The notes under the pieces are model-generated. The model had not been told where the DNA came from. It ran no database searches and saw only the letters and a program-made list of their open reading frames with translations. 64,000 nucleotides of DNA from contig JAZAYU010000061.1 in the NCBI GenBank assembly GCA_038501625.1, forward strand, positions 4,018,303-4,082,302, given 5' to 3'. The translations under genes and the position numbers were made by a program. This document shows positions 42,990 through 55,066 of this stretch, one piece after another (position 1 is the first letter of the stretch; each line of letters begins with the position of its first letter). The DNA is from Corbicula japonica (lineage: Eukaryota > Mollusca > Bivalvia > Venerida > Cyrenidae).

Positions 42990-44858
42990 GAAAACCAGGT
43001 TTTCATTTAATACTTATACTTTTGTAAAGAAAATATCTGATATAAAGAAACTGAACTTCTTTTTTTAGCAACAGTGACCGTGATCTTGATCACAGACTTC
43101 TGAGTAGAAATCCCGAGTTGCGTCTTGGTATCAGCTACCCAAAGAAAGTTTGGTGTCAATAGATCACAGCTAACCCAAGTAATAAGGAGAAACCTAAATT
43201 TTTATTTTTAGCAAAAATGACATAGACCTTTATCACAGACACCTGGGTATCAATCCTAAGTAGTGTCTTGATATAAGCTACCCACAAACCAACTTTGGTG
43301 TCAATAGGCCAAAGAAAACTCAAGCTATTGAGCAGAAACTGAATTTCTATTTTTAGCTACAGTGACCTTGAGCTTTATCACAGGCGCCTGGGTAGCAATC
43401 TCAAGCTGCATGTTGATATTAGATACCAACACTAAGTTCGGCGTAAATATACCAAAGCAAACTCAAGTTATCGAGGGAAAACTTAATTTCTATTTTTAGC
43501 AACAGTGACCTTGACCTTGATCGCAGATACCTGTGGCAATCCCAAGCTGTCCTTTGATATTAGCTACTCATATACTAAGTTTGGCATCCAGAGGTAAAAG
43601 CAAACTCAAGTTATTGAGGGTAAGCTGAATTTCTATATTTAGCAAGTGACCTTGACATTTATCACAGACACCTGGGTAACAATCGCAAGCTGCCTGTTGA
43701 TATAAGCTACCCACAAACCAATCTAAGCGTCAACAGGCAATTTGGCATCAACAGATAACATTCACAAAATACTTAACAAAAAATCTAAGTCAAAAAGGGG
43801 CATAACTTTTGCAAAACACAATCAAAACCCCTATGAAACTTGACCTGATAATTGGTACTGTGATGTCAAACAATTATGTAAAGTTTTAAAGTTATACCTT
43901 GAATGGTAACTGAGAAAAGACAACTTTCACAAAAAACTAAACACAATTTTTAAGTGAAAAAGGGGCATAACTTTGTCAAAATAAGTCAGGGATTATGAAA
44001 CTTGTCCTCATAATTGGTATTCAGATGTCAGATAACTATGTTAAGTTTCAAAGTTGTACCTTAAACGGTTACTGAGAAAAACACAAATTTCACAAAAACT
44101 TCACAAAATTTCTAAGTGAAAAAGGGGCATAACTTTGTCAAAATACAGTCAGGGATTATGAAACTTGTCCTGATAATTGATATTGATATGTCAGACAACT
44201 ATGATAAGTTTCAAAGTTGTACCTTGAACGGTTACTGAAAAAAAACACAACTTTAACAAAAAACTTCACAAAATTTCTAAGTGAAAAAGGGGCATAACTT
44301 TGTCAAAATACAGTCAGGGATTATGAAACTTGTCCTGATAATTGGTATTGATATGTCAGACAACTATGTTAAGTTTCAAAGTTGTACCTTGAACGGTTAC
44401 TGAAAAAAACATAACTTTAACAAAAAACTTCACAAAATTTCTAAGTGAAAAAGGGGCATAACTTTGTCAAAATACAGTCAGGGATTATGAAACTTGTCCT
44501 TATAATTGGTATTGATATGTCAGACAACTATTTTAAGTTTCAAAGGTTTACCTTGAACGGTTACTGAGAAAAACACAGCTTTAACAAAAAACTTCACAAA
44601 ATTTCTAAGTGAAAAAGGGGCATAACTTTGTCAAAATACAGTCAGGGATTATGAAACTTGTCCTGATTATAAGTATTGATATGTCAGACAACTATGTTAA
44701 GTTTCTAAGTTGTACCTTGAACGGTTACTGAGAAAAACACAACTTTAACAAAAAACTTCACAAAATGTTGACGCCCGCGCGCCCAGCCGCCCGCCCGCCC
44801 GCCCAACGAAATACCCCAATCTAATAACCAGGATTTTTCTAAAGAAAACCTGGTTAAA
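42990..44858. mobile_element. Satellite-cored element with AACCAGGTTTTC ends
   Basis: The left end GAAAACCAGGTTTTCATTT and the right end hairpin AACCAGGATTTTC...GAAAACCTGGTTAAAA are inverted. It contains two different arrays: 43060-43760, about five units of 135-145 bp with ATTTTTAGCAACAGTGACC, and 43761-44770, six units of about 163 bp with GTGAAAAAGGGGCATAACTT and ATTATGAAACTTGTCCTGAT. The right end is a GC-rich CGCCCGCCCGCC run. No ORF. The first array shares its unit with the neighbouring element at 44872-46033. Confidence 0.75.
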
Positions 44859-44871
44859 AATAAAATATAAA

Positions 44872-46033
44872 CAAGAGGGCCATGATGGCCCTAAATCGCT
44901 CACCTGAGTATGAAACTCAAGTTATTAACCAGAAACTGAATTTTTATTTTTAGCAACAGTGACCTTGACCTTGATCACAGACACGTGGGTAGCAATCCCA
45001 ATTTCTCTCTTGTTATAAGCTACCCATATACCAAGTTTGGAGTCAATATGCCGAAGCAAACTCAAGTTATTAAGTGGAAACTGAATTTCTATTTTTAGCA
45101 ACTGTGACCTTAACCTTGATCAGAGACACCTGGGTAGCAATCCCAAGCTGCCGTTTGATATAAGCTACTCATACACCAAGTGTGGAGTCAAATAACAAAG
45201 CAAACTCAAGTTATTAAGTGGAAACTGAATTTCTATTTTTAGCAACAGTGACCTTGACCTTGATCACAGACACGTAGGTAGCTTTCCCAAGTTGCCTCTT
45301 AATTTTAACTATCCATATGCCAAGTTTGGAGTCAATAGGCCAAAGCAATCTCAAGTAATTAAGTAGAAACTGAATTTCTATTTTTAGTAACAGTGACCTT
45401 GACCTTAATCACAGACACCTGGGTAGCAACCCCAAGCTGCCTTTTGATATAAGCTACCCATACACCAAGTTTCGAGTCAATATGCCAAAGCAAACTCAAG
45501 TTATTAAGCAGAAACTGAATTTCTATTTTTAGCAACAGTGACCTTGACCTTAATCACAGACACCTGGGTAGCAACCCCAAGCTGCCTTTTGATATAAGCT
45601 ACCCATACACCAAGTTTCGAGTCAATATGCCAAAGCAAACTCAAGTTATTAAGCAGAAACTGAATTTCTATTTTTAGCAACAGTGACCTTGACCTTGATC
45701 ACAGACACCTGGGTAGCAACCCCAAGCTGCCATTTGATATAAGCTACCCATACACCAAGTTTGGAGTCAATAACCCTAAGCAAACTCAAGTAATTGAGCA
45801 AAGACTGAATTTCTATTTTTAGCAGCAGTGACCTTGACCTTGACCCTGTGGTCATGATTTGAACAACTTTTGTAGACATCAGTGCCAGGATGCTTCAGGA
45901 CAAATTTGGTTAAAATCCATCAAGTGGTTTCAGAGGAGATGTTGTTTAAAGGAAATTGTTGACGGACGACGGACGCCGGACAAAGACGGGTCACAATAGC
46001 TTACCATGAGCCTATGGCTCAGGTGAGCTAAAA
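44872..46033 (+). mobile_element. Pearl/Helitron-like element 2 with about 145-bp core
   Basis: Starts AAACAAGAGGGCCATGATGG and ends with GACGGACGACGG, the hairpin TAGCTTACCATGAGC / GGCTCAGGTGAGCTA and AAAA. The core is about six to seven units of roughly 145 bp, each with CTGAATTTCTATTTTTAGCA, ACAGTGACCTTGACCTT and AAGCTACCCATACACCAAGT. The unit is unrelated to the 166-bp unit of element 1 although the ends are the same. The 76-codon ORF is array sequence. Confidence 0.8.
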
Positions 46034-46660
46034 ATAAAACGAAATACATTGTAGTCAAAAATATTAGGTTGGGGTTACCCAACCCAGACGCCCCTGCCCC
46101 CCAACTTAACCAGTCGACACTTCTTACCAACGTACAGAAGTGTCATATGTATAACACTTGTGTTGTAGCATTACATACGAAAGAAACTTGCAAGCAAACT
46201 TTTATCTTAAATTTCCAATGTCCAGTAGGGGATGTTATTGAAACAAAATGAATATAAGAAGTATGGTACTTGACAAACCAACGAGATTTATGAATGTAAA
46301 CAAGTAAAAAAAGTTTGAAAGATGTCATCATAATGGTGTAAAAGTTACGAGTCTGCATGCAAATTTTAATTATAATTTCTAAGTCCAAAGAGAAAAAAGA
46401 GTGATAATTAAATAAAACTGATAGAATTGTGGTTCTTGACATCTCGGCTTAAGATATGATGGCGAAGAAGTGTACAAAGTTTCAAAGCTGTAGTACAAGT
46501 AGTATAAAAGTTATAGGTTTGTAACTGCTTGCATGCAATCTTAAACCTTAAATTCTAAATTGAAAAAGGGCCATAATTTGATAAAAAAAGCTAGAGTTAT
46601 GGTTCTTGGCATACTTACTTGAAAGTTATCCTGAAATCAATATGTTAGACGACATTTTCG
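46034..46660. repeat. Dispersed repeat, related to 63780-64000
   Basis: C-rich start (CAGACGCCCCTGCCCCCCAA), then GTAGCATTACATACGAAAGA and TTGCAAGCAAACTTTTATCT, TAATTTCTAAGTC and GAAAAAGGGCCATAATTTG. The same order (CACCCCCTCTACCCCCTCC, TAGCATTACAGAAGAAAGGA, TTTCTAAGTCTGAATT) is seen at the right edge of the window. Confidence 0.55.
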
Positions 46661-47026
46661 GATGAAGAAAGACATCGATTGATTGTTTGGTGGAATAAAT
46701 AGATTTGTTTTAATTAACAACATGGTAATCTTTTATATCACCCACATTCTAAATTAAACCCTAAAACATACATTGTTCAAAATTACCAACAAGCCTTTTA
46801 CATCATCCCAAATTCTAATTAAACCAGAAAACACATTAGAATTGTTAAAAAAAATTTCACTATAGTTTTTGTAAATCACAGATAAGGTGCATAAAAAGTA
46901 AAACTAATAATTGACATACATCAACTGATATGTATAAAATATTTTTGGGGATTAACAATCTTTGAGCAGTATATTTAATCCGACGGATTTAGCTGTTAAT
47001 AATTCACAATTCGATCTTTTATGATT
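46661..47026 (-). other. Downstream region of the NLR gene
   Basis: Probable 3' UTR or intergenic DNA. No further strong AATAAA was noticed on the - strand close to the stop; the nearest, at 47031-47026, overlaps the stop codon itself. Confidence 0.4.
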
Positions 47027-49668
47027 TTATTGTCTTCTTCTAAAATGAAATTCAGCATATCCACCTGGAATATCAGTGTTCCTTGTTACTTCAAACACGC
47101 CCGATGTTTCAATCTCGTTTTTCAGATGACAATACTCGGCATCTGGTTCCACTTGACATCCATCAAGCATGATGAGAACTGCAAGACTTCTTGAACTTTC
47201 TGCTATATCCATCAAACGCTTGACAGCTCTGGCTGTCATTGAAACCCGCCATAAGTAAATACACTCTAAAGATGACTCATAATGTAAGTCGATTATCCGA
47301 CTTCCGATGTCTATTTTTCGTAATTTTACGAATTTAAGAGCTTTCATTGTAGGCAATACTTGCGCAATTTTGTCAATGTCATCCTCGCTTTCAGCTCCTG
47401 TAATTTCAAGTCTTTCCATTTGCGGTGCATGTTCCAGACAGTTCATCAAAGAAACTATTGCGTTTGGTTTTAACATCCATTCAACTACGCACGTATGTAG
47501 AATGGTTGCATTCACTTTAACCAGTTTAACGCTGACTTTATCCATTAAAAGCATCTGCAGATCTTTGTGGTTTCCGATATCGAGGTCATAACCTTCACAT
47601 AACTGTCCATGGTCATTACATTTCAGCTCGTTCAGATTTAATTGTTTTAAAGAGGACGACCTTTCCTGGATATGAAGCATAAGATCTTCAATAAAACCAT
47701 GTGAAGCAGTTACACATAAAAAGGAGAGGTTTTGTAAGTTTTCTATAGCCCGTATGGCCGTAACGTATTTGTCCGACATTGTCAAATAACATAACTCTAT
47801 ACAACACAATGATTTCGAACAGTTTAAAATCATATCCGTTATACCTTGTAATTGCAAATTTCCCCAAATAAACAGTTTCTGTACAGTTTTCATCGAAGAA
47901 AATTCAAGTTGATCTAGGGCATTTGCCAGAACTTCGGGATTGTAGCCAGCCTGCAGCGACAATGATTTAATTCTAGCGATGCTTTGATTTATTAAAAATT
48001 TTTGAGTTTCCCAAGTATCACTCTTCACCATTTCATCATTTATGAAGACATCTTCCGTTGCCATAATAAGTCTTTCAAATCCACTATCAATACACTCCTG
48101 GGCGCATCGTATTACCAGTTTGTGAATTCTTTCCATGGACATTCTACTTACCAGGAAAGTAGTCCCGATATTGTTTCGAAAATTATTCGTAATTTGATCT
48201 TCACTGATCACATGTTCATATTTATTTGCTATTGTGTTGGCAACCTTGTAATTCATCCCGCATACAAATTTAAACATATCTGAAAATTCCAAAATAGTAT
48301 TCAACGAGTTACAAACCGAACATACGCGATCGATAGTGTCCTGTGAAGATTCGAGTGAAATGTGAAGTGCAGATAAATATTCCTGGTAGCTTTTATGTAT
48401 GAACGCAAAATTGCATTCTGTTTTAAGCAACTTTCTGTTTGCGTTACTCTGAGTCAAGATCCCTGTGGCAATACAGATATCTAGCATGTCCTTGTCAAGA
48501 AAGCTACTGACTACCGATTTATCAAAAACAAGAGAAGATTCTTTTTCAACTGACAACAATTTGTCAAAAGCTAATTTCGCTAACGCGAACAGTAAGTTAG
48601 AATGATTTCGACAAAATTCCTCTTCGGCGATACACTTCGGAAAGTTTGCTGCAGTTTCAATACGTTTTCTTCGCTTAATTTCTATACTACGAGTATTTGG
48701 CCTTCTTTTCCGTTTTTCGTGAGCAAATAGAAAACCCAACAAGTGTCCGTACGTTTCGCACATTGATTTTCCTAGTCGCCCTTGAGCAAACCAAACGCAT
48801 AAAAGCTGCTGCAAAAGTAATGGAATGAATTTAAGTTTTAGAATTCTGTTGTGTTTCAATGTTTGGTCAAAATCATAGCGCAAACATTGTTTTCCATATG
48901 TTTCGTTGAGATGCACAAGAACGCGATCGGCGAGCTTATTTGCCGATTCTTCTTTAAGCCGGGTCAATTCCAAGTGCTGATCTACCTTGCATTTTCCTTC
49001 AAGTAAGGCTTCCATCTTCCAAGGTCTAGTTGTTGTAAAAAACGTACAATGTTCGAGCACTTTGCGATGTGGTTGAATCGATTCACCAAAACTGCAAGTT
49101 TTTCTTTTCGGATGACACCATTCATCTAGTCCATCGATCAAAATGAGACACTTCTCCGATCCGAGGACCTCTTGTAAGAACTCGGTGACAAACATGTAAG
49201 ACAATGGAAGTTGTTCTAAAACGTGTGTTTTTATCATTTCATCGATATGGCATTCGTCACCAATCACATCTCTCAGAGAGATCACGAACAGAAAATCAAA
49301 GTTTTTCAGAGTTTCAATGTCTTCCAACTCAAAGTGCGCACGTCCTTCAACGTCTTGTGCATGTGCACTGCACCACGCCAAAGCAATCCGTTTGATGAAT
49401 GATGTTTTTCCAGTTCCGGCCGGCGAAGAAAGGTAAATGTTTTTGCATGGCTTACCATTTTTATTGAAAACTTCTTTATATCGAGTGACATCTGTTGTTT
49501 TAGATACTTCGTTATTTTTGCTGTAGGGCCCTATGTCAAATTCCTTTACCACAACCGACGGTTCTACATAAATGTTGAAAAGAGACGCTTCATTTTCTTC
49601 CCTGAGAGGTGAAACTGGTAGTTTTGTGTGTTGTTCCTTGTACAGCGTTATCAAGTTACTTCGCAGGT
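47027..49668 (-). CDS. NACHT-LRR (NLR-like) protein, large terminal exon
   Basis: A single open exon encodes about 879 residues. The frame is open to 49735, but a good acceptor (TATATTGTTTCAG) places the exon start at 49668 in phase 1, so an upstream exon supplies the true N-terminus; none could be identified before 52 kb. Numbering from the ATG at 49735: Walker A SPAGTGKTS at 104-112, Walker B LILIDGLDEW at 197-206, sensor FFTTTRPWKM at 232-241, and FAFIHKSYQEYLSA (443-456), the conserved winged-helix/HxSFQEY-type block of NACHT proteins. From about residue 600 the sequence is leucine-rich with repeated LxxLxLxxL-like spacing, an LRR sensor. Family knowledge: animal NLRs are cytosolic innate-immune sensors that oligomerise through NACHT; bivalves have expanded sets, often with one long exon. 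No death, CARD or other effector domain is visible and may be on the missing exon. The stop codon overlaps an AATAAA. Confidence 0.85.
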
Positions 49669-50324
49669 CTGAAACAATATATTTTAAACAATAATTTGCA
49701 AAAAAAAACAACATTGCATTATCAAACAAGTGCAACTGAATCTATAAATAAACATAATCAAATCACCTGTAAACTATTTTAAGTTTGAAAACTGCTCTGA
49801 TTTAGTGATAAAAATTGACAATTTCACTTCTCTGAAGAATAAATTTAACGAAACATAGCACATTTCATAGCATAGACGAAAGAAATGACTAGCTTTGAAT
49901 TACAGCCACAAATACTTAGAGTGCTGAATATTTATGTCTTAGTTACTATTACTGATATGCATGTAATAATCAAGACTTGGGCTAAATCCTGATGCTAAAC
50001 AAACAAACTTTGTTTTCGTATAAGTCAAAACTATTTGTCTTACGTGCAAATGTTTCGAATACACATATGAGAACCTGGAGAGGAAATGTAATACTGGTGC
50101 ACATTAGAACCTGCTTGAAACCAAAAGTGAATCCTTTACTTTTCTTGCATATGCTTTGTTCGAGTAGGGGGAAGGGGAAGTAACCACCTGAAGCTTTATT
50201 TACACTTTGTAAAATAACAAAAGACATATTTTTATGGGAGTGTGTAAGGGTTGTGGGGTAGAACCTGTCTGACACAATAATTATTGTTTTTGTTCATATG
50301 CTATGTTTTACAATTCCAAACAAG
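49669..50324 (-). other. Intron or upstream sequence of the NLR gene
   Basis: Begins with the polypyrimidine tract and acceptor of the NLR exon on the - strand. The 97-codon - strand ORF at 49982-50275 has no recognisable domain and no evident donor in a suitable phase, so it is not called as the missing first exon. Confidence 0.4.
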
Positions 50325-50623
50325 AGCTGTCACTTGAAATTGACATATGCCCCCGAAATGCAGCTTTGAAATCGAATAGGTATACATATGTAATAAATAA
50401 ACATATGTAATGAAAAATATGCTTGTGGAAGACAAAGCATACTGCATGCATATAATGTAAAAGATGAAAGGATCATATGTTTCAAGTCTGTAGTAAATAT
50501 ATAGGTAAATAAAGTTAAATATTACATTTTTTTTTAGAAAATTCTAAGATTATTGGGGAGATTATCCTGGAAAATGATTATTAGAGTTATGGACCTTACT
50601 ACATATGAAATGGGTAATATGAA
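50325..50623. repeat. Interspersed repeat with ACAAGAGCTGTCACTTG end, copy 1
   Basis: ACAAGAGCTGTCACTTGAAA, TTGACATATGCCCCC and GAATAGGTATACATATGTAA recur at 54595-54893 and, inverted, at 57191-57490. It resembles the left end of another satellite-cored family whose right end is TCCCTTCGGGGGCATAAAAA (53665, 59370). Here it directly precedes pearl-like element 3. Confidence 0.7.
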
Positions 50624-52581
50624 CAAGAAGGCCATGATGGCCCTTTATCACTCACCTGAGTACAACAAAGTTGTGTTGTACGAGACCCAACGTCTCGATA
50701 TGGTGAACATTTACACCAAGTTATTTTAAAATCCAATAAGAAACAACAAATCTACAGCTTGGAAAAGAAAATATTATTTTTAGTAACAGTGACCTTGACC
50801 TTTGACCTACCGCCATGGGTATTGTAAGCAACACATCCCCTTGTCATGGTGAACATTTATGTAAAGTTATTTTGAAATCACTCCATTCATTAGGAATTAA
50901 CAGCCCAGACAAGAAAATTTTATTTTTAGTAACAGTGACCTTGACCTTGGACCAACAGGCATGGGTATTGTACGCGAAACTACATCTTGTCATGGTAAAC
51001 ATTTGAGCCAAGTTATTTTAAAATCCAATGAGAAATAACAAATTTATAGCCTGGACAAGATTTTTCTATTTTTAGTAACAGTGACCTAGTTTTTGACCCC
51101 AGGTGGCCCATATTCAAACTCGTCCAGTTAATAACTGGGACATATGTCCTGACCAAGTTTCTTTACAATCTGACAGAGTAAAAATGTGGCCACTAGAGTG
51201 TTACAAGAAAATTCTATTTTTAGTAACAGTGACCTAGATTTTGGACCCCAATGACCCGTATTCGAACTCGTCCGAGAAATCATTGAGAAACATCCTGACC
51301 AAGTTTCATGACAATCGGACTAAAAATGTGACCGCTAGAGTGTTAACAAGAAAATTCTATTTTTAGTAACAGTGACCTAGTTTTTGGACCCAGATGACCC
51401 ATATTCAATCTCGTCTAAGAAATCATTGGGACAAACATCCTGACCAAGTTTCATGACAATCGGAGCAAAAATGTGACCGCTACAGTGTAAACAAGAAAAT
51501 TCTATTTTTAGTAACAGTGACCTAGTTTTTGGACCCAGATGACCCATATTCGAACTCGTCTGACAAGTAATTGGGACAAACATCCTGACCAAGTTTCATG
51601 ACAATCGGAGCAAAAATGTGACCGCTAGAATGTTAACAAGAAAATTCTGCTTTTAGTAACAGTGACCTAGTTTTTGGACCCAGATGATTCATATTCGAAC
51701 TCGTCCGAGAAATCATTGGAACAAACATCCTGACTAAGTTTCATGACAGTCGGAGCAAAAGTGTGACCGCTAGAGTGTTAACAAGAAAATTCTATTTTTA
51801 GTAACAGTGACCTAGTTTTTAGACCAAGATGACCCATATTCGAACTCGTACGAGAAATCATTAGGACAAACATCCTGACCAAGTTTCATGACATTCGGAG
51901 CAAAAATGTGACCACTAGAGTGTTAACAAAAAAATTCTATTTTTGGTTACAGTGACCTAGTTTTTGGACCCAGATGACCCATATTCGAACTCGTCCGAGA
52001 AATTATTGGGACAAACATCCTGACCAAGTTTCATGACAATCGGAGCAAAAATGTGACCGCTAGAGTGTTAACAAGAAAATTCTATTTTAAGTAACAGTGA
52101 CCTAGTTTTTGGACCCAGATGACCCATATTCAAACTCGTCCGAGAAATCATTGGGACAAACATCCTGACCAAGTTCCATGACAATCGGAGCAAAAATGTG
52201 ACCGCTAGAATGTTAAAAAGAAAATTCTATTTTTAGTAACAGTGACCTAGTTTTTGGACCTAGATGAACCATATTCGAACTCGTCCGAGAAATCATTGGG
52301 ACAAACATCCTGACCAAGTTTCATGACAATCGGAGCAAAAATGTGACCACTAGAGTGTTAACAAGAAAATTCTATTTTTAGTAATAGTGACGTAGTTTTT
52401 GGACCCATATGACCCATATTCGAACTCGACCGAGAAATCATTGGGACAAACATCCTGACCAAGTTTCATGACAATCGGAGCAAAAATGTGACCGCTATAG
52501 TGTTAACGAACTAAGTGTGGACGGACGACGGACATTCATCGATCCTAATAGCTCACCCTGAGCCAGCTCAGGTGAGCTAAA
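50624..52581 (+). mobile_element. Pearl/Helitron-like element 3 with about 146-bp core
   Basis: Starts AACAAGAAGGCCATGATGGC and ends CGGACGACGGACATTC, then the hairpin AGCTCACCCTGAGC / GCTCAGGTGAGCT and AAAA. Two to three diverged units with ACAGTGACCTTGACCTTKGA at 50785 and 50936 precede about ten uniform units. The latter share TTTTTAGTAACAGTGACCTA, GACCCAGATGACCCATATTC and CAAGTTTCATGACAATCGGA, with spacing of 143-147 bp from about 51070 to 52500. No ORF. Confidence 0.85.
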
Positions 52582-52715
52582 AGTGTGGCCTTAACTTGCC
52601 AGTTTGTGTACATACACTGTATACATCTAAGGCTCTCTTAAATTTAGTCTTGACACTTTGAGAATGTGCTACAAATTTGTTGTTGTTGTTCTTGTTGTTA
52701 TTTTACTTAAAAAAC

Positions 52716-53276
52716 AGTGAATAACATATTCAGAAAAGCCTGATTTTCAAAGTGCTATAAAGGAAGAAAGTTTATTTGTCACTATCCATAAAATGACAAA
52801 ATTTACCCAATAAAATCTTCCAGAGCAAAGTTCTTAATATTGCATACCACAAATCTAAGCAGCAAAGTTCATCAGGTCATTGTCCAGCAACTGTACCAGT
52901 AATACTGGTAAACATCATACCTAAATATAGCGGAAGACAGGTAGAAATATTGGATTTTTACACTTGAAATTTTCACCCTGCTACTAAAATTTTTGTTTCA
53001 AATTTTATCCCTGAACAACCAGTGAATGAATTGTTCAGGAAAGATTGAATTTTAAGATGGTATAAAGGTTGTGTCAAAATCTGGTTAATAACTGTAGAAA
53101 ATCAAAGGATAAAAACAGAATTTAAATGAAAAAAAAATCCCCAGGGCGGGGCCCCTGGTCAATTTAACAACATGATTTTAATAATTTGTGTAGAAATCAT
53201 CAATATCAATATTCATACCAAATTTCATGACAATCGGACAAAAAATGTAACCTCTATTGCGTTAACAAAATTTACC

Positions 53277-53317
<41 letters not shown>

Positions 53318-53690
53318 GTAAAAAGGCCCATAACTCCGCCAAAAATACTCCGATCAGAAATTCCTTAGGATATGCACAACTAGGCTTGGTGACAAACACT
53401 CCTGTGAAGTTTCAATGAAATCCCTCAAGCGGTTTTAGAGAAGAAGCGAGGACAAGATTTTGCTAAAAAGGGCCATAACTCAGCCAAAAATAATCCGAGC
53501 GGAAATTCCTGACGATATGCACAACTAGGCTTGGTGACAAACACTCCTGTGAAGTTTTAAAGAAATCCCTCAAGCGGTTTTGGAGAAGAAGCGAGGACAA
53601 GATTATTTCGGACGGACGGACGGACAGACGGACGGAAGGACGGACGGACGGTCCGATTACTATATGCCTCCCTTCGGGGGCATAAAAAGG
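52716..53690. repeat. Direct segmental duplication, left copy (D1)
   Basis: CAGTGAATAACATATTCAGA through GGGGGCATAAAAA is repeated in the same orientation at 58573-59390 with high identity. The right copy is shorter, mainly through loss in the telomere-like and AACTCMGCC portions. It contains CCCCAGGGCGGGGCCCCTGG and CATAACTCCGCC words of a satellite-cored element and ends in a CGGACGGACGG run. Confidence 0.85.
53277..53319 (+). repeat. Interstitial telomere-like repeat
   Basis: About seven TTAGGG units, one with an extra T (GGGTTTAGGG). The corresponding site in the right duplicate, 59137-59169, has only about four units with one AAGGG variant. TTAGGG is the usual telomere repeat of bivalves. 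Short length and flanking repeats show this is interstitial and not a chromosome end. Confidence 0.9.
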
Positions 53691-55066
53691 AGTCTGGGTA
53701 GTTGACGCATTACCAACATCATTCATTCATACCAAATATCTGTCTAAATAACCAAATATTAAACAAATGCGATTTTTAGAAAGTACATTTGTTACCTTTT
53801 TTATCTTTTGTGTGACATTGACCTTAAATTAGAGGATGTGGTACCCGTTTTATTTCATCTTACACTTTTTAAAGTATGACTGAGATCCCTACATTGCAAA
53901 ATTATGCTCCGAAGACTAGAATTTCGCATAAGTAATGACTTTTATACCCTGTATGACATTGAATTTTGAGGCTGGGTCATTGTTCTTTAAAATAACAATC
54001 CGTTAATTGATCCCACAGGTCCCTGCAGTTTGGTTGTGGTTAGAATTTTACGAGTAGTTGCACATATTTTCCGGAAACTATTTTGTGGCATACTTGTACC
54101 TTTAATTACACGTGTAACATGTTCCTTTGAGGTAGGGATGAACGCTACAATCAACCTTATTAAAAATGAAATATACATTTCAGGACTCGCCACACCCACA
54201 AAACACATCAACCCCACGCAGCGAAAAAGAAGAGAAGAAAAAGAGCATGTGTCTATAATATATGTCGAATGAGAACCTTTGGGATTTGGGATTACCGCCT
54301 TGGAACGGTCAGTGGCAAAATAATCTTCCACTAGAGGTTTAAACCAGTTTCAAGGCTGCACCAACCTCACACTTGCCCCAACAGGTTCTCATATCAACAC
54401 ACAAGTACAAGTTGTCTTGATGAAATAACTCCACTCCACCCTTCAGCTCAACAATTTTGCATGCAAAAGTAAACAAACATAGAAAACATAAGAAGCTAAT
54501 AGCATTGCAAAGCTGAAAGGGTGGGTATTCAATGATCTTACCGAGGCCAGAGCTCATGGAGTCAAATCAGCAAAAACACGATGACAGTGATAAAACAAGA
54601 GCTGTCACTTGAAATTGACATATGCCCCCGTAATGCAGCTTTGAAATCGAATAGGTATACATATGTAATAAATAAACATATGTAATGAAAAATATGCTTG
54701 TGGAAGACAAAGCATACCGCATGCATATAATGTGAAAGATGAAAGGATCATATGTTTCAAGTCTGTAGTAAATATATAGTTAAATAAAGTTAAATATCAC
54801 ATTTTTTAGGAAATTCTAAGATTATTGGGGAGATAATCCTGGAAAATGATTATTAGAGTTATGGACCTTACTACATATGATGTGGGTAATATGAACAAGA
54901 GGGCCATGATGGCCCTTTATCACTCACCTGAGTACAACAAAATTGTGTTGTACGAGACCCAACGTCTCGATATGGTGAACATTTACACCAAGTTATTTTA
55001 AAATCCAATAAGAAACAACAAATCTACAGCTTGGAAAAGAAAATGCTATTTTTAGTAACAGTGACT
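53603..55066 (+). repeat. Inverted segmental duplication, left arm
   Basis: Matches 57018-58490 in reverse complement with very high identity over about 1.46 kb. It comprises, in order, the GACGGACGG tail and GGGGGCATAAAAAGGAGTC, a unique stretch (53700-54170), an R1 copy (54180-54600, -), the CAAGAGCTGTCACTTG repeat and the left end of a pearl-like element (54894-55066). Open frames of 80 and 114 codons are mirrored in the other arm and have no recognisable domain. Confidence 0.9.
54180..54600 (-). repeat. Dispersed repeat R1, copy 3
   Basis: GATTACCGCCTTGGAACGGT, TTGCCCCAACAGGTTCTCAT and CAATGATCTTACCGAGGCCA identify it. It lies inside the left inverted arm, and its mirror is at 57480-57915. 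Confidence 0.8.

Noticed and set aside
49982..50275. Missing first exon of the NLR gene
   Set aside because: No recognisable effector domain and no donor in the phase needed by the acceptor at 49668.
53277..53319. Chromosome end
   Set aside because: Only about seven TTAGGG units, with ordinary repeats on both sides and a matching short tract in the duplicate copy.
53987..54331. 114-codon ORF and its near copy at 57752-58087
   Set aside because: Present twice because of the inverted duplication. The copies differ by small indels of 3 and 9 bases that keep the frame, but no domain or conservation is recognisable, and part of each lies in the R1 repeat. Kept as a weak possibility only.
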